Shown here piece after piece: positions 44,008 to 53,568 of a stretch of DNA of 64,000 nucleotides. The DNA is from Holophagales bacterium (GTDB taxonomy: Bacteria; Acidobacteriota; Thermoanaerobaculia; Multivoradales; Multivoraceae): assembly GCA_009837885.1 (NCBI GenBank), contig VXSP01000030.1, positions 124,001-188,000 of the forward strand, read 5' to 3'. A program made the position numbers and the translations under genes. How positions within the stretch are numbered: position 1 is the first letter of the stretch; the number at the start of each line of letters is the position of its first letter. A model generated the notes under the pieces. That model had not been told where the DNA came from. It ran no database searches and saw only the letters and a program-made list of their open reading frames with translations.

Positions 44008-45780
44008 ATGCCGAAGCGGTTCCACTGCCTGCCCGCCGCCGCGGTCGCGGCCGTGGCCCTCGGCGGCCCGGCCGTCCACGCCCAGTCCGGCGACGCGTTC
44101 GTCCCGGTCACCGACGAGATGCTCGAGAACCCGGCGCCCGAAGACTGGCTCATGTGGCGGCGCACCGCGAACGGCTGGGGCTACAGCCCGCTGGACCAGA
44201 TCACGCCGGAGAACGTCGGCGATCTGCGGATGGTGTGGACCCGCTCCCTCAACGACGGCAGCCAGACCGGCACGCCACTCGCCTACCGCGGCGTCATGTA
44301 CATGCCGAATCCGAACGACGTGATCCAGGCGCTCGACGCCGCGACCGGCGATCTGCTCTGGGAGCACCGGCGCAAGATCCCCGAGGACGCGAAGGACTAC
44401 GTCGGCGGCTTCCTGTCCCAGAACAACCGGAACATCGCCATCTACGCGAACCTGATCATCGACACCAGCGTCGACGACCACCTCTTCGCGCTCGACGCTG
44501 AGACCGGCAAGATGGTCTGGGAGACGATGGTCCTCGACTACAAGGTCCATCCCGCGCTCCAGGGTGCCGGCCCGATCATCGGCAACGGCAAGGCGTTCTC
44601 CGGGCGCAGTTGCTCGCCGCGCGCCGGGCCCGAGGCCTGCGTGATCACGGCCCACGACGCGTTGACCGGCGAGGAGCTGTGGCGGCGCCTCACGATTCCC
44701 GCCCCCGGCGAGCCGGGCGACGAGACCTGGGGTGACGTGCCGTTCGAGAAGCGAGTCCACGTCGGCTCCTGGATGCCGCCGAGCTACGACCCGGAGCTCA
44801 ACCTGGTCTTCGCCGGCACCTCGGTCACGGCGCCGGCGCCCAAGTTCATGCTGGGCGGAACGGACAGGACGCACCTCTACCACAACTCGACGCTCGCTCT
44901 CGACGGCGACACCGGCGAGATCGTCTGGCACTACCAGCACATGAACGACCACTGGGATCTCGACCATCCGTTCGAACGCCTGATCGTGGACACCGCGGTG
45001 GCGCCGGACCCCGACGAGGTGGCCTGGATCAACCCGAACATCGAACCCGGCGAGGTGCGCAAGGTGATCACCGGGATCCCCGGCAAGACGGCCCTCGTCT
45101 ACTCCATCGACCGGGAGACGGGCGAGTTCCTCTGGGCTCGGCCGACCGTCTACCAGAACGTGATCCAGAGCATCGACGGCGAGACCGGCAAGGCGACCGA
45201 GAACCCGGAAGTCATCTTCCACGCGCTGGAGGAGGAGAGGCTGATCTGCCCGAACATGCACGGCGGCAAGGACTGGGAGGCCGGCGCCTACAGCCCGGAG
45301 GCGAACACGCTGTACTACCCGCTGCGCAACATGTGCATGCCGACGCTGACGACGACCGACCCGAGCGCGTCCCACCCGTACTACGCCCTGAGCGTCCGCC
45401 ACGAACTGGCGCCCGGCACGGAGAACCTCGGCACCGTCTACGCGATCTCCGCCGAGACCGGCAAGACGGTCTGGCTGCACGAACAGCGCGCCTCGACGAC
45501 CTCGCTGGTCGCCACCGGCGGCGGATTGCTCTTCGGCGGCGACGTGAACGGCCGCTTCAAGGCCTACAGCCAGGAGACCGGCGAGGTGCTGTGGGAGGTG
45601 AACCTGGGCGCACCGGTGACGGGTTACCCGATCACCTACGCCGTCGACGGCACCCAGTACGTGGCGGTGAGCACCGGCATCTCGGCGACCACGTCGAGCT
45701 TCCTGCGGCTGACGCCCGAGCTCAAGCCCGGCTTCGCGAACAACCTGTTCGTCTTTGCGCTGGAGTACGCCAGTCCCTAG
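44008..45780 (+). CDS. PQQ-dependent alcohol dehydrogenase (methanol/ethanol type)
   Basis: A 590-residue exported quinoprotein. Signal peptide residues 1-24 (ending VHAQ). Propeller motifs include W-L-M-W-R-R-T-A-N-G-W-G-Y-S-P-L-D-Q-I, QALDAATGDLLWEHRRK, HLFALDAETGKMVWET, ITAHDALTGEELWRR, LALDGDTGEIVWHYQHMNDH and DLDHPFER. Instead of the vicinal Cys pair of methanol dehydrogenase it has two cysteines eight residues apart (SCSPRAGPEAC), so redox coupling to PQQ may differ. No haem motif is present, so a separate cytochrome is needed; the lipoprotein cytochrome at 46336 is a candidate. ATG at 44008 begins the signal peptide. Confidence 0.9.
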   Translation: MPKRFHCLPAAAVAAVALGGPAVHAQSGDAFVPVTDEMLENPAPEDWLMWRRTANGWGYSPLDQITPENVGDLRMVWTRSLNDGSQTGTPLAYRGVMYMPNPNDVIQALDAATGDLLWEHRRKIPEDAKDYVGGFLSQNNRNIAIYANLIIDTSVDDHLFALDAETGKMVWETMVLDYKVHPALQGAGPIIGNGKAFSGRSCSPRAGPEACVITAHDALTGEELWRRLTIPAPGEPGDETWGDVPFEKRVHVGSWMPPSYDPELNLVFAGTSVTAPAPKFMLGGTDRTHLYHNSTLALDGDTGEIVWHYQHMNDHWDLDHPFERLIVDTAVAPDPDEVAWINPNIEPGEVRKVITGIPGKTALVYSIDRETGEFLWARPTVYQNVIQSIDGETGKATENPEVIFHALEEERLICPNMHGGKDWEAGAYSPEANTLYYPLRNMCMPTLTTTDPSASHPYYALSVRHELAPGTENLGTVYAISAETGKTVWLHEQRASTTSLVATGGGLLFGGDVNGRFKAYSQETGEVLWEVNLGAPVTGYPITYAVDGTQYVAVSTGISATTSSFLRLTPELKPGFANNLFVFALEYASP

Positions 45781-45789
45781 GCGGTCGGC

Positions 45790-46044
45790 TCACCGGTACA
45801 CCTCCCGGCGATGGCCGATGCGGATGACCAGAATCGTCAGTTCGTCGTGGAACGCTTCGTAGATGATCCGGTATCGCCCCACTCGAAGTCGACGCAGGCC
45901 CCCGAACTCCCCCTTGAGTGCGGCACCTGCGGAGGGTTCCTGAGCGAGACGGTCGATCGCCGCGACGAGCCGCGTTCGCTCCCGGGCCTCGATTCTCCTC
46001 AGAGTTCTGGCGGCGCTACCCTTGATCTTGATCGAGTAGCTCAC
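45790..46044 (-). CDS. RelE/ParE-family toxin
   Basis: An 84-residue RelE-type toxin: V-S-Y-S-I-K-I-K-G-S-A-A-R-T-L start, DRLAQEPSAGAALKGEFGGL and the R-L-R-V-G-R-Y-R-I-I-Y core, then VIRIGHRREVY with the C-terminal catalytic Arg/Tyr. The GTG at 46042-46044 fits the family start; an ATG seven codons upstream is possible. It overlaps the 3' end of the antitoxin gene. Confidence 0.9.
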   Translation of the reverse strand: MSYSIKIKGSAARTLRRIEARERTRLVAAIDRLAQEPSAGAALKGEFGGLRRLRVGRYRIIYEAFHDELTILVIRIGHRREVYR

Positions 46045-46243
46045 GCTTGACGTCATCCCAATCAAGGACCGGGTCGGCGGGATCGTTGAGTCGATCCAGC
46101 GCCAGACGCAGATCCTCGAAATCGTCGAGGTAGTACTCGAGCGCCTGCCTGACCAACTGCGCTCTCGATCGATTCAACTGGCTCGCGGCGCGGTCGGCCT
46201 TCTCGACCAGGTCCTCGGGAAGTCTTGCGGTCACTTGCACCAT
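46016..46243 (-). CDS. Ribbon-helix-helix antitoxin of the RelE/ParE module
   Basis: A 75-residue antitoxin: MVQVTARLPEDLVEKADRAA is the ribbon-helix-helix DNA-binding strand and helix, NRSRAQLVRQALEYYL the second helix; the acidic C-terminus (DWDDVKRELLDQDQ) would wrap the toxin. The start is taken at the second Met of the open frame because the ribbon begins there. Confidence 0.88.
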   Translation of the reverse strand: MVQVTARLPEDLVEKADRAASQLNRSRAQLVRQALEYYLDDFEDLRLALDRLNDPADPVLDWDDVKRELLDQDQG

Positions 46244-46335
46244 TGTCGTCCTCTTTGACCCCACATGATGTCTTTGACTTCGCATGAAGTCAACAGCGTC
46301 GCTCAGCGTGGCGTCTCGACGACGCGGCCCACCGT

Positions 46336-46845
46336 TTACGGCGGCATTCGCTCGACCGCGATTCCCTCCAACAGGCTGGAGTTCGCTAGCAACTCCCAGT
46401 CACCGGCCGGGTACCCGTTGGCGCTCAGCAGGAACGCGACGATGTCGATGTACGCCTGGTCGCCAAGTGTCCCGGGTTCTTCCGGCGGCATGGTCGACTG
46501 GACGCTGGTGTAGATGTCCGCCACCTTGAGCCCGCGCCAGCGGAACCTGAACGCCACGCCGGTCAGACCCGGCGCCATTTCGCCGCCGCCCAGGCCCTCG
46601 CCGTGGCATTCGGCGCATTGCGCGTCGTAGGCGACCCGACCTCGCTTCGCCTGTGCTTCGGTGAATATGCCGTCGAGAACGGAGGCCGGCGGAGCGGCTG
46701 CTTCGGGCTCCGCCGCCGCTGGCGATACCTCGACCGGAGCGGACGGCGGCGTCGTCGTCACGATCGCCGTCGAGCAGGCCAAGGTGGACGCCAAGACCGG
46801 TACTGTGACCCCGACCGCAGTGAGGAAGGCCCTTCGGGTTGCCAT
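46336..46845 (-). CDS. Class I c-type cytochrome, probable lipoprotein
   Basis: A 169-residue exported monohaem cytochrome. The N-terminus has R-R-A-F-L-T-A-V-G-V and a lipobox-like T-L-A-C24; an Ala/Pro/Glu-rich linker leads to the haem motif C77-A-E-C80-H81. The axial Met is probably in S-T-M-P-P-E-E-P. The A-Y-I-D-I-V-A-F-L-L-S-A-N-G-Y-P helix is the usual C-terminal one of dehydrogenase-linked cytochromes, so it is a plausible electron acceptor of the PQQ dehydrogenase at 44008. ATG at 46843-46845 preferred over a TTG three codons upstream. Confidence 0.9.
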   Translation of the reverse strand: MATRRAFLTAVGVTVPVLASTLACSTAIVTTTPPSAPVEVSPAAAEPEAAAPPASVLDGIFTEAQAKRGRVAYDAQCAECHGEGLGGGEMAPGLTGVAFRFRWRGLKVADIYTSVQSTMPPEEPGTLGDQAYIDIVAFLLSANGYPAGDWELLANSSLLEGIAVERMPP

Positions 46846-46902
46846 CGTCGCCAACGTACTACGCGGTCGCCTCGCGGGTACAGAGACCTCCGGGCCCGCT
46901 CC

Positions 46903-47439
46903 TCAGAACGACGACCCGGGCTCCCGAAGGAACGCGATCTCCTCTGGCGTCGAAGGACGGCCGAGGACGCGGTTGCGATGCGGGTAGCGCCCGAAGCGAT
47001 CGATGATCGCCTTGTGCCGACGCTCGAAGTCCAGTAACTCCGGGTCGTCGAGGCTCTCGAACAGCGGGATGGCGGCCTCGTGGATTCGCGGCGACTCGCT
47101 GTGCTCGTAGGGCATGTAGAAGAACTGCCGCTGGACCGGCGGAACAGCTTGATCGGCGCCAATCCGCACCGCCTCCTGGGCCAGCGCCAACGCCATCGCG
47201 TCGGCCGCGAAGGCGCGCGGGTCCTCGCGGTAGAGGTTGCGCGAGAACTGGTCGAGCACGACGAGCTCGGCGAGGCGCCCTTCCGGCGTATCCCGCCAGC
47301 CGTGCAGCTCTCCCCGAACCGCCTGGTCGTGCAGTGCTCCGAACCGAGAGCGGATTGCCGCGTCGAACTGCGGATCGCTGCTCCACCACTGCTCGGGACC
47401 GTTCTCTTCGAACCAGAATCTCAGGACTTCTTCGATCAT
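46903..47439 (-). CDS. DUF924 family protein
   Basis: A 178-residue all-alpha protein of DUF924: EVLRFWFEENGPEQWW, LAELVVLDQFSRNLYREDPRAF (in part), VPPVQRQFFYMPYEHSE and F-G-R-Y-P-H-R-N-R-V-L-G-R. This family is widespread and uncharacterised. Both ATG (47437-47439) and a GTG two codons upstream are possible. It is divergent from the DUF1549/1553 gene, with only 29 bp between the starts. Confidence 0.92.
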   Translation of the reverse strand: MIEEVLRFWFEENGPEQWWSSDPQFDAAIRSRFGALHDQAVRGELHGWRDTPEGRLAELVVLDQFSRNLYREDPRAFAADAMALALAQEAVRIGADQAVPPVQRQFFYMPYEHSESPRIHEAAIPLFESLDDPELLDFERRHKAIIDRFGRYPHRNRVLGRPSTPEEIAFLREPGSSF

Positions 47440-47468
47440 GTTCACGTGTTCTATCCTCTACTACCTCC

Positions 47469-50400
47469 ATGCTTCAGAGATCGTCCCGCATGTTCCTGAC
47501 GGCGCTGGCAATCGTGGCCTGCGGCTCTACGGCCTCGCTGTGGGCCGCCGCCGCCGAGCCGGCGCCCGCCGTCGACTTCCAGCGCGATGTCCGGCCGATC
47601 CTCTCCGACAACTGCTTCGCCTGCCACGGTCCCGACGAGGCGACTCGCGAAGCCGATCTGAGGCTCGATACGCGGGACGGCGCTTTCAGTGCGCGGCCTC
47701 CAGCGGGCCGGAGCAACCGACCGCGCGGTCCTGCGGTCGTCGCCGGCGACATCGACGCCAGTCTGCTGGTCGAGCGCATCAACCACGCGGACCCGCTGCG
47801 GCGGATGCCGCCCGAGGTGTCGCAGAAGTCACTCTCCAACGAGCAGATCGGGACCCTTACCCGCTGGATCGAGCAGGGCGCGCCCTGGGACGAACACTGG
47901 TCGTTCGCGGCCATCGAGCGGCCGAAGCCGCCCACCGTCGACGACGATGCCTGGGCCCGCGATCCGCTCGACCGCTTCATCCTCGCGCGTCTCGAAGCGG
48001 AGGAACTGACGCCCGCCGAGGAGGCGGACCGCCGCACCCTGGCCCGGCGCGCCGCCCTCGACCTGACCGGCCTGCCGCCCGACCCGGGCACGCTCGCGAC
48101 CTTCCTCGGCGACACGGAGGACGGCGCCTACGAGCGTCTCGTGGACCGTCTGCTCGACTCGCCCCACTGGGGTGAGCACCGCGCCCGCTACTGGCTGGAT
48201 GCCGCGCGCTACGGCGACACTCACGGCATCCACATCGACAATTACCGGGAGATGTACGCCTACCGGGACTGGGTGATCAAGGCGTTCAACCGGAACCAGC
48301 CCTTCGACGAGTTCACGCTGGACCAGATCGCCGGCGACCTGCTGCCGGATCCGACCCTCGACCAGTTGATCGCCACCGGCCTTCAACGCAACAACATCAC
48401 GACGAACGAGGGCGGCGTCGTGATCGAGGAGTACGAGGCGATCTACGCCAAGGACCGGGCCGAGACGATCGGCAGCGTCTTCATGGGGCTGACCGTCGGC
48501 TGCGCGACCTGCCACGACCACAAGTTCGACCCGATCAGCCAGCGCGAGTTCTACGCCCTGACCGCCTTCTTCCGGAACACGACCCAGTACGTGATGGACG
48601 GCAACATCTCCGACCCGCCGCCGACCCTGGTGGTGCCGCGGGACGAGGATCGGGACACCTGGTACCGGCTGCGCGAGGAGGTCGGCGAGATCGAGGACGC
48701 GCTGGCGGAACGCCCGGACGCGGTGGAAGCTGCGTTCGAGGAGTGGCTCGCCAACGGAGGCCACCAGTCCATCGAAGCGCCGCTGGGGACGGCCTCCGAG
48801 CTGCTGCGGCTCGATCTCGACGGCGAGGAACCGGCCGCGATCCTGAAGGGCGAACGGCAGCCGCTCCCCTCGTCGCAGGGGATCCGCATCGAACCCGGCC
48901 CGAAAGGTCTGCCCGCGGTGCTCTTCGACGGAGAGTCCTGGGTCGAACTGCCGAACCTCGAACTCGACACGGACTCACCGTTCTCGGTGGCCCTGTGGGT
49001 CCGCATGCCGCAAGCCGAGGGCACCTACACGATCGCGAGCCAGTACGACCCGACCGACGGCAACCGCGGCTGGGCGATGACCCTGGCTGCACGGGAGCTT
49101 TACTTCGGCCTCTACGGCGATCGAGCGGGACCCGGCCGGGGCGTCACCAGCATCCTGATCAACCCGAACAACACACAGCGGCTCACGCCCGGCGAGTGGA
49201 CCCACATCGTCGCGACCTACGACGGCTCCGGCGAACGCGGCGGCATGCATATCTACCGCGACGGTGGTCGCGTTCCCGAGCAGGGCAGCGAGTACTTCAG
49301 GAAGGTCGAGGGCCGCATCCGCACCGACCGGCCGTTCTACCTCGGGCGGGGCGACGTGAGGGACGACGGCAAGCCGCGGACGCTGGCCGGCGGCGCCGTC
49401 GCCGACGTGCGCGTCTTCGACCGCGTGCTGTCCGTAGAGGAAGCGAAGGTCGTCTCGGAGTGGAGCGCGCTCCGGACGGCGGCCGCCAAGGCGCCGGCGG
49501 CACTCGACGCCCCCGAGCGCGAGGCGCTGCGACGCTCCTACCTCAAGACACACGACGACGAGTGGCGCCGGCTCGCCTCCCGCCGGCTCGAGATCGAAGC
49601 GGAGTGGCGCGAACTCCGCCGCCGCGGCACGATCACTCACGTCATGCAGGAACTCCCGGACAGCGAGCCGGCGGCCCACGTCCTCTACCGCGGCAACTAC
49701 GACCAGCCGCGCGAGCGGGTGACTGCGAGAACGCCGGCCGCGCTGCCGCCGATGCCGGAAGGCCTGCCCCGCAACCGGTTGGGCCTCGCCCAGTGGCTGG
49801 TGGACGAGACGAACCCGCTGACGGCGCGGGTCACCGTCAACCGCTTCTGGCAGCAGGTCTTCGGCACCGGGCTCGTCACGACCAGCGAGGATTTCGGCGC
49901 CCAGGGGGACGTGCCGTCGCACCCCGAACTGCTCGACTACCTGGCGACCGAGTTCCGGGAGTCGGACTGGGACGTCAAGGGCTTCTTCCGGCGGCTGGTG
50001 ACGTCGTCGACGTACCGGCAGGCGGCCACCCTGACGCCGGACAAGCTGGAGCAGGATCCCGACAACCGCCTGCTGTCGCGCGGCCCCCGCTTCCGCATGG
50101 ACGCCGAGATGGTCCGTGACACGGCGCTCGCCACCAGCGGCCTCCTGGTGCGCACGATCGGCGGTCCGAGCGTCAAGCCGTACCAGCCGGAAGGGCACTG
50201 GGAGCGGGTGGCGATGAACGCGAGCAACACGTCCCGTTACCAGCAGGACTCGGGGGACAAGCTCTACCGGCGGAGCCTCTACACCTTCTGGAAGCGCGCC
50301 GCGCCGCCGCCGTCGATGACGATCTTCGACGCCGGGAACCGCGAGCACTCGATGGTCCGCCGCGAACGAACGAACACGCCGCTCCAGGCACTGGTCACGA

Positions 50401-50720
50401 TGAACGACACGCAGTTCGTCGAGGCGTCGCGCTTCCTCGCCCAGCGGGCGATGCGCGAGGCCGGCGACGACTTCGACCGCCGGCTCGACTACCTCACGAC
50501 TCGACTCCTGGCCAGGGACTTCAACGACTCCGAGCGGGCGGTAGCGCGACGGACGTACGAGGGCCTGATCGACCTCTACGGCGTGGACGAGGCGGCGGCC
50601 AGGCAGCTCGTCGACGTCGGCGAGTCGGCCCACGACGCCGGCCTGCCGTTCGACGAGTCGGCGGCCTGGACGATGTTGGCGAGCCAGTTGATGAACCTGG
50701 ACGAGACCCTGAACAAGTAG
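47469..50720 (+). CDS. Planctomycete-type cytochrome/DUF1549-DUF1553 protein with LamG-like insert
   Basis: A 1083-residue exported protein. Signal peptide (residues 1-28), then the PSCyt1 haem-like motif C49-F-A-C52-H53. The DUF1549 (PSCyt2) region follows ([38 protein letters not shown]345-ATC348-H349DHKFDP). A concanavalin/LamG-like domain lies at about 475-660 ([36 protein letters not shown]), and DUF1553 (PSD1) at the end ([46 protein letters not shown] in part). Such proteins are always paired with a DUF1501 protein, as here 17 bp downstream. Function is unproven; polysaccharide handling is usually suspected. ATG at 47469 begins the signal peptide. Confidence 0.93.
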   Translation: MLQRSSRMFLTALAIVACGSTASLWAAAAEPAPAVDFQRDVRPILSDNCFACHGPDEATREADLRLDTRDGAFSARPPAGRSNRPRGPAVVAGDIDASLLVERINHADPLRRMPPEVSQKSLSNEQIGTLTRWIEQGAPWDEHWSFAAIERPKPPTVDDDAWARDPLDRFILARLEAEELTPAEEADRRTLARRAALDLTGLPPDPGTLATFLGDTEDGAYERLVDRLLDSPHWGEHRARYWLDAARYGDTHGIHIDNYREMYAYRDWVIKAFNRNQPFDEFTLDQIAGDLLPDPTLDQLIATGLQRNNITTNEGGVVIEEYEAIYAKDRAETIGSVFMGLTVGCATCHDHKFDPISQREFYALTAFFRNTTQYVMDGNISDPPPTLVVPRDEDRDTWYRLREEVGEIEDALAERPDAVEAAFEEWLANGGHQSIEAPLGTASELLRLDLDGEEPAAILKGERQPLPSSQGIRIEPGPKGLPAVLFDGESWVELPNLELDTDSPFSVALWVRMPQAEGTYTIASQYDPTDGNRGWAMTLAARELYFGLYGDRAGPGRGVTSILINPNNTQRLTPGEWTHIVATYDGSGERGGMHIYRDGGRVPEQGSEYFRKVEGRIRTDRPFYLGRGDVRDDGKPRTLAGGAVADVRVFDRVLSVEEAKVVSEWSALRTAAAKAPAALDAPEREALRRSYLKTHDDEWRRLASRRLEIEAEWRELRRRGTITHVMQELPDSEPAAHVLYRGNYDQPRERVTARTPAALPPMPEGLPRNRLGLAQWLVDETNPLTARVTVNRFWQQVFGTGLVTTSEDFGAQGDVPSHPELLDYLATEFRESDWDVKGFFRRLVTSSTYRQAATLTPDKLEQDPDNRLLSRGPRFRMDAEMVRDTALATSGLLVRTIGGPSVKPYQPEGHWERVAMNASNTSRYQQDSGDKLYRRSLYTFWKRAAPPPSMTIFDAGNREHSMVRRERTNTPLQALVTMNDTQFVEASRFLAQRAMREAGDDFDRRLDYLTTRLLARDFNDSERAVARRTYEGLIDLYGVDEAAARQLVDVGESAHDAGLPFDESAAWTMLASQLMNLDETLNK

Positions 50721-50736
50721 CCGGAGGCCTTAGCGA

Positions 50737-52203
50737 ATGGACCCATTCAAGGAAACCGTCCGAGCCGAGACCAGGCGCCAGTTCTTCGGTACGGCCGCCC
50801 GAGGAATCGGCGGTCTGGCGCTGGCCAGCCTGATGGCGGACGACCTCTTCGCCCTTCCGGTTGCCCGGGACCGCGTCGGCGGCCTGCCGAATCTGCCGCA
50901 CTTCGCGCCGAAGGCGAAGCAGTGCATCTACCTCCACATGATGGGCGCGCCGCCGCAGATGGACCTGCTCGACTACAAGCCGAAGATGAAGGAGTACTTC
51001 GACCAGGATCTGCCCGACTCGATCCGGCAGGGGCAGCGGCTGACCACGATGACCTCGGGCCAGTCGCGCTTCCCGATCGCCCCGTCCGTCTTCGAGTTCT
51101 CACAGCACGGCGAGAACGGGGCGTGGTTCTCCGAACTGTTGCCCCACACCGCGAGCATGGCTGACGACATCGCGGTCATCCGCTCGATGCACACCGACGC
51201 GATCAACCACGAGCCGGGCATCACCTTCATCCAGACCGGCCAGCAGATCCCGGGCCGGCCGTGCATCGGCTCCTGGTTCGCGTACGGCCTCGGCAGCATG
51301 AACGAGGATCTGCCCACTTTCGTCGTGATGAACGCGGAGCGCAGCCACCCGGCGGCGGGCCTCCAGGCGATCTCGGCGAAGCTCTGGAGCGCCGGCTTCC
51401 TTTCTCCCGAGTACGCCGGCGTCGGACTGCAGACCGGCGACGAGCCGGTGCTCTATCTCAAGGACCCGCACGGCGTCTCGCCGGACGTCCGGCGGCGGGT
51501 GCTCGACGGCATGAGTGAACTGAACCGGCTGCGCCACGCCCAGGTCGGCGACCCGGAGACCCTGGCCCGCATCGAGCAGTACGAGATGGCGTTCCGCATG
51601 CAGTCCTCGGTGCCGGAGATGGCGGACCTCTCGAGTGAGCCGGAGAGCACCTGGGAACGCTGGGGCGAGGAAGCCCGGGAGCCGGGCAAGTTCCAGAACG
51701 CGGCCCTGATGGCTCGGCGGCTGGTCGAGCGCGGCGTGCGGTTCGTGCAGATCTACCACCGGGGCTGGGACGTCCACTCCCTCCTGCCGACGGTGCTGCC
51801 GGCCCAGGCCCGCGACGTCGACCGGGCGGCCTGGGCGCTGATCCAGGACCTGAAGGAGCGCGGCCTCTTCGACGAGACCCTGGTCATCTGGGGCGGCGAG
51901 TTCGGACGCACGATCTACTCGCAGGGGGCCCTGACCGCGGACAACTACGGTCGCGACCACCACCCGCGCTGCTTCAGCATCTGGATGGCCGGCGGCGGGG
52001 TCAGGGGCGGCGTCGTCCACGGTGAGACGGACGACTTCTCCTACAACATCGTCAGGGATCCGGTCCACATCCACGACTTCCAGGCAACGGTCCTGCACCT
52101 GTTCGGCATCGATCACGAGCGCTTCACCTACCGGCACCAGGGCCTCGACGCCCGGCTGACCGGGGTCGAGAAGGCGCGGGTAGTCAAGGAAGTCCTCGCT
52201 TAG
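50737..52203 (+). CDS. DUF1501 family protein, Tat-type signal
   Basis: A 488-residue partner of the preceding protein, with sulfatase/alkaline-phosphatase-like fold. The N-terminus has T-R-R-Q-F-F-G-T-A-A-R-G-I-G-G-L-A-L-A, a twin-arginine signal. Characteristic segments are APKAKQCIYLHMMGAPPQMD, GENGAWFSELLPHTA, LMARRLVERGVRFVQIYHRG and LVIWGGEFGRT, followed by G-R-D-H-H-P-R-C-F-S-I-W-M-A-G-G-G and a final GIDHERFTYRHQG. The H-H and G-D/H positions suggest metal binding. Its stop overlaps the convergent DUF1214-like stop by four bases. Confidence 0.93.
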   Translation: MDPFKETVRAETRRQFFGTAARGIGGLALASLMADDLFALPVARDRVGGLPNLPHFAPKAKQCIYLHMMGAPPQMDLLDYKPKMKEYFDQDLPDSIRQGQRLTTMTSGQSRFPIAPSVFEFSQHGENGAWFSELLPHTASMADDIAVIRSMHTDAINHEPGITFIQTGQQIPGRPCIGSWFAYGLGSMNEDLPTFVVMNAERSHPAAGLQAISAKLWSAGFLSPEYAGVGLQTGDEPVLYLKDPHGVSPDVRRRVLDGMSELNRLRHAQVGDPETLARIEQYEMAFRMQSSVPEMADLSSEPESTWERWGEEAREPGKFQNAALMARRLVERGVRFVQIYHRGWDVHSLLPTVLPAQARDVDRAAWALIQDLKERGLFDETLVIWGGEFGRTIYSQGALTADNYGRDHHPRCFSIWMAGGGVRGGVVHGETDDFSYNIVRDPVHIHDFQATVLHLFGIDHERFTYRHQGLDARLTGVEKARVVKEVLA

Positions 52204-53486
52204 GAACCGCCGGCGTAGCGCCGGCTGATCGCGGCCTGGCGCGCCGCCACGATCCGCGCACGTTCCTCGGGAGCGACCCTCACCGTCTCGGGGGGCAGGT
52301 GGCTGTCGAGTTCGTCCAGCTTCACTACCTGCGCTGAGATCCCCGTCGGGTACTCGCTGCAGTACGTCCACCGGGCGCAAAGCGACCCCTCGGCCCAGCC
52401 GGCGGTGTCCAGCCAGTTCTGCACGCCGGGGTCCCGGCCGCTGATGACGTAGCGCACGCGGCCGTCGGCGTCCGCGTGGGCGGTGCGGTGATTCAGGCTC
52501 GACTGGTGGCTGGCGTAGTCGAGCGACTCCATCCACGGATTGGCGAGCTGGATGTTCGTGTACCGGCAGTCGGCGACCGGCACGTCCACGAGCAGGGCTT
52601 CATCTTCCTCCAGCCGGAAGTAGCCCCGGGCGCCCGCCTGGAAGGCGTCGGCCATCGCCAGATTCGGGTCGGACTCGGCGGGTTCTTCCACCGTGTTGGG
52701 CCGCAACCTGAGCTGAAACGTGATCCGATGCGCGAGCGTGAGCAACTCCCGCAGGGAGCGGGTCTGGGTCACGGCGTCATCGAGCGCCCGTGCAACCGAT
52801 TCCGGCGTCGGGCGGGGCGCGCCAGTTCCCAGCGTGGTCAGATTGAGAATCTCCCACAGACCTTCGTCGGTCTTCTCCCAATCGGAAACCAGGCGCCGTA
52901 CCACGACGATGTGCGCATCGGGTTCCAGCTTCAACCAGTCGCCTTCGGCCCGTACGGCGCTGAGCGTCAGGACGAAGTCGCCGTTCTCGTCGACATCGAG
53001 ATCGTCCGAGGCGATGCTCGAAACGGTGCGGATCTCTCTCACCGGCGTATGGCCGAGCATGCCGCTGTAGACATTGATCGTGACGAGGTCGAAGCTGGTC
53101 GTGTTGCCACGCAACCGGTAGACGTGATCGCCGCGCACGGCAAACACGAGATAGGGATTGTCCGGATTGTCCCAACCGATGCGGGCGACGCCGTTGGGAA
53201 AGCGCGAGAACTGCGGGTAGTCCGGGTTCCGCAGGTCGGTGTACTCGGCCAGGAAGGTCGAGAGATAGCGGGCGATGTGCCGGTATCCCGCGGCGGCGGT
53301 CTGTTCGTCGCGATTGAACGGCGCGCTCTCGATGGCCCGGCCGAGGTCCGCGACCTCCTCGGCGAACCGGCTCCAGGCGGCGTTCACTTCCTCCTGCTCC
53401 TCCGTCTGGGGATTGAAGAAGAACGCGAAGTACAGCGCCAGCACGATGACGGCGAGGGCCGCCAGGCAGTAGAGGAGGATCTTCAT
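52200..53486 (-). CDS. Membrane-anchored DUF1214-like protein
   Basis: A 428-residue protein with one N-terminal helix (LLYCLAALAVIVLALYFAFF). The C-terminal part (NPWMESLDYASHQSSLNHRT, DADGRVRYVISGRDPGVQNW, LDTAGWAEGSLCARW) matches the DUF1214 domain, often fused to DUF1254, of unknown function. The N-terminal 270 residues are alpha-helical/beta mixed and unrecognised. The gene ends within a short GCCGGCG repeat (codons for R-Y-A-G-G-S), suggesting the C-terminus has been modified by a repeat. Divergent from the sulfotransferase gene. Confidence 0.8.
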   Translation of the reverse strand: MKILLYCLAALAVIVLALYFAFFFNPQTEEQEEVNAAWSRFAEEVADLGRAIESAPFNRDEQTAAAGYRHIARYLSTFLAEYTDLRNPDYPQFSRFPNGVARIGWDNPDNPYLVFAVRGDHVYRLRGNTTSFDLVTINVYSGMLGHTPVREIRTVSSIASDDLDVDENGDFVLTLSAVRAEGDWLKLEPDAHIVVVRRLVSDWEKTDEGLWEILNLTTLGTGAPRPTPESVARALDDAVTQTRSLRELLTLAHRITFQLRLRPNTVEEPAESDPNLAMADAFQAGARGYFRLEEDEALLVDVPVADCRYTNIQLANPWMESLDYASHQSSLNHRTAHADADGRVRYVISGRDPGVQNWLDTAGWAEGSLCARWTYCSEYPTGISAQVVKLDELDSHLPPETVRVAPEERARIVAARQAAISRRYAGGS

Positions 53487-53568
53487 GGCTGGTTCTCACG
53501 GTTGAGGAACATGCGGCCATGTTGCTGGACGGCACGGTCGGGCGCAATCCGCCACTACCATCAGAGTC

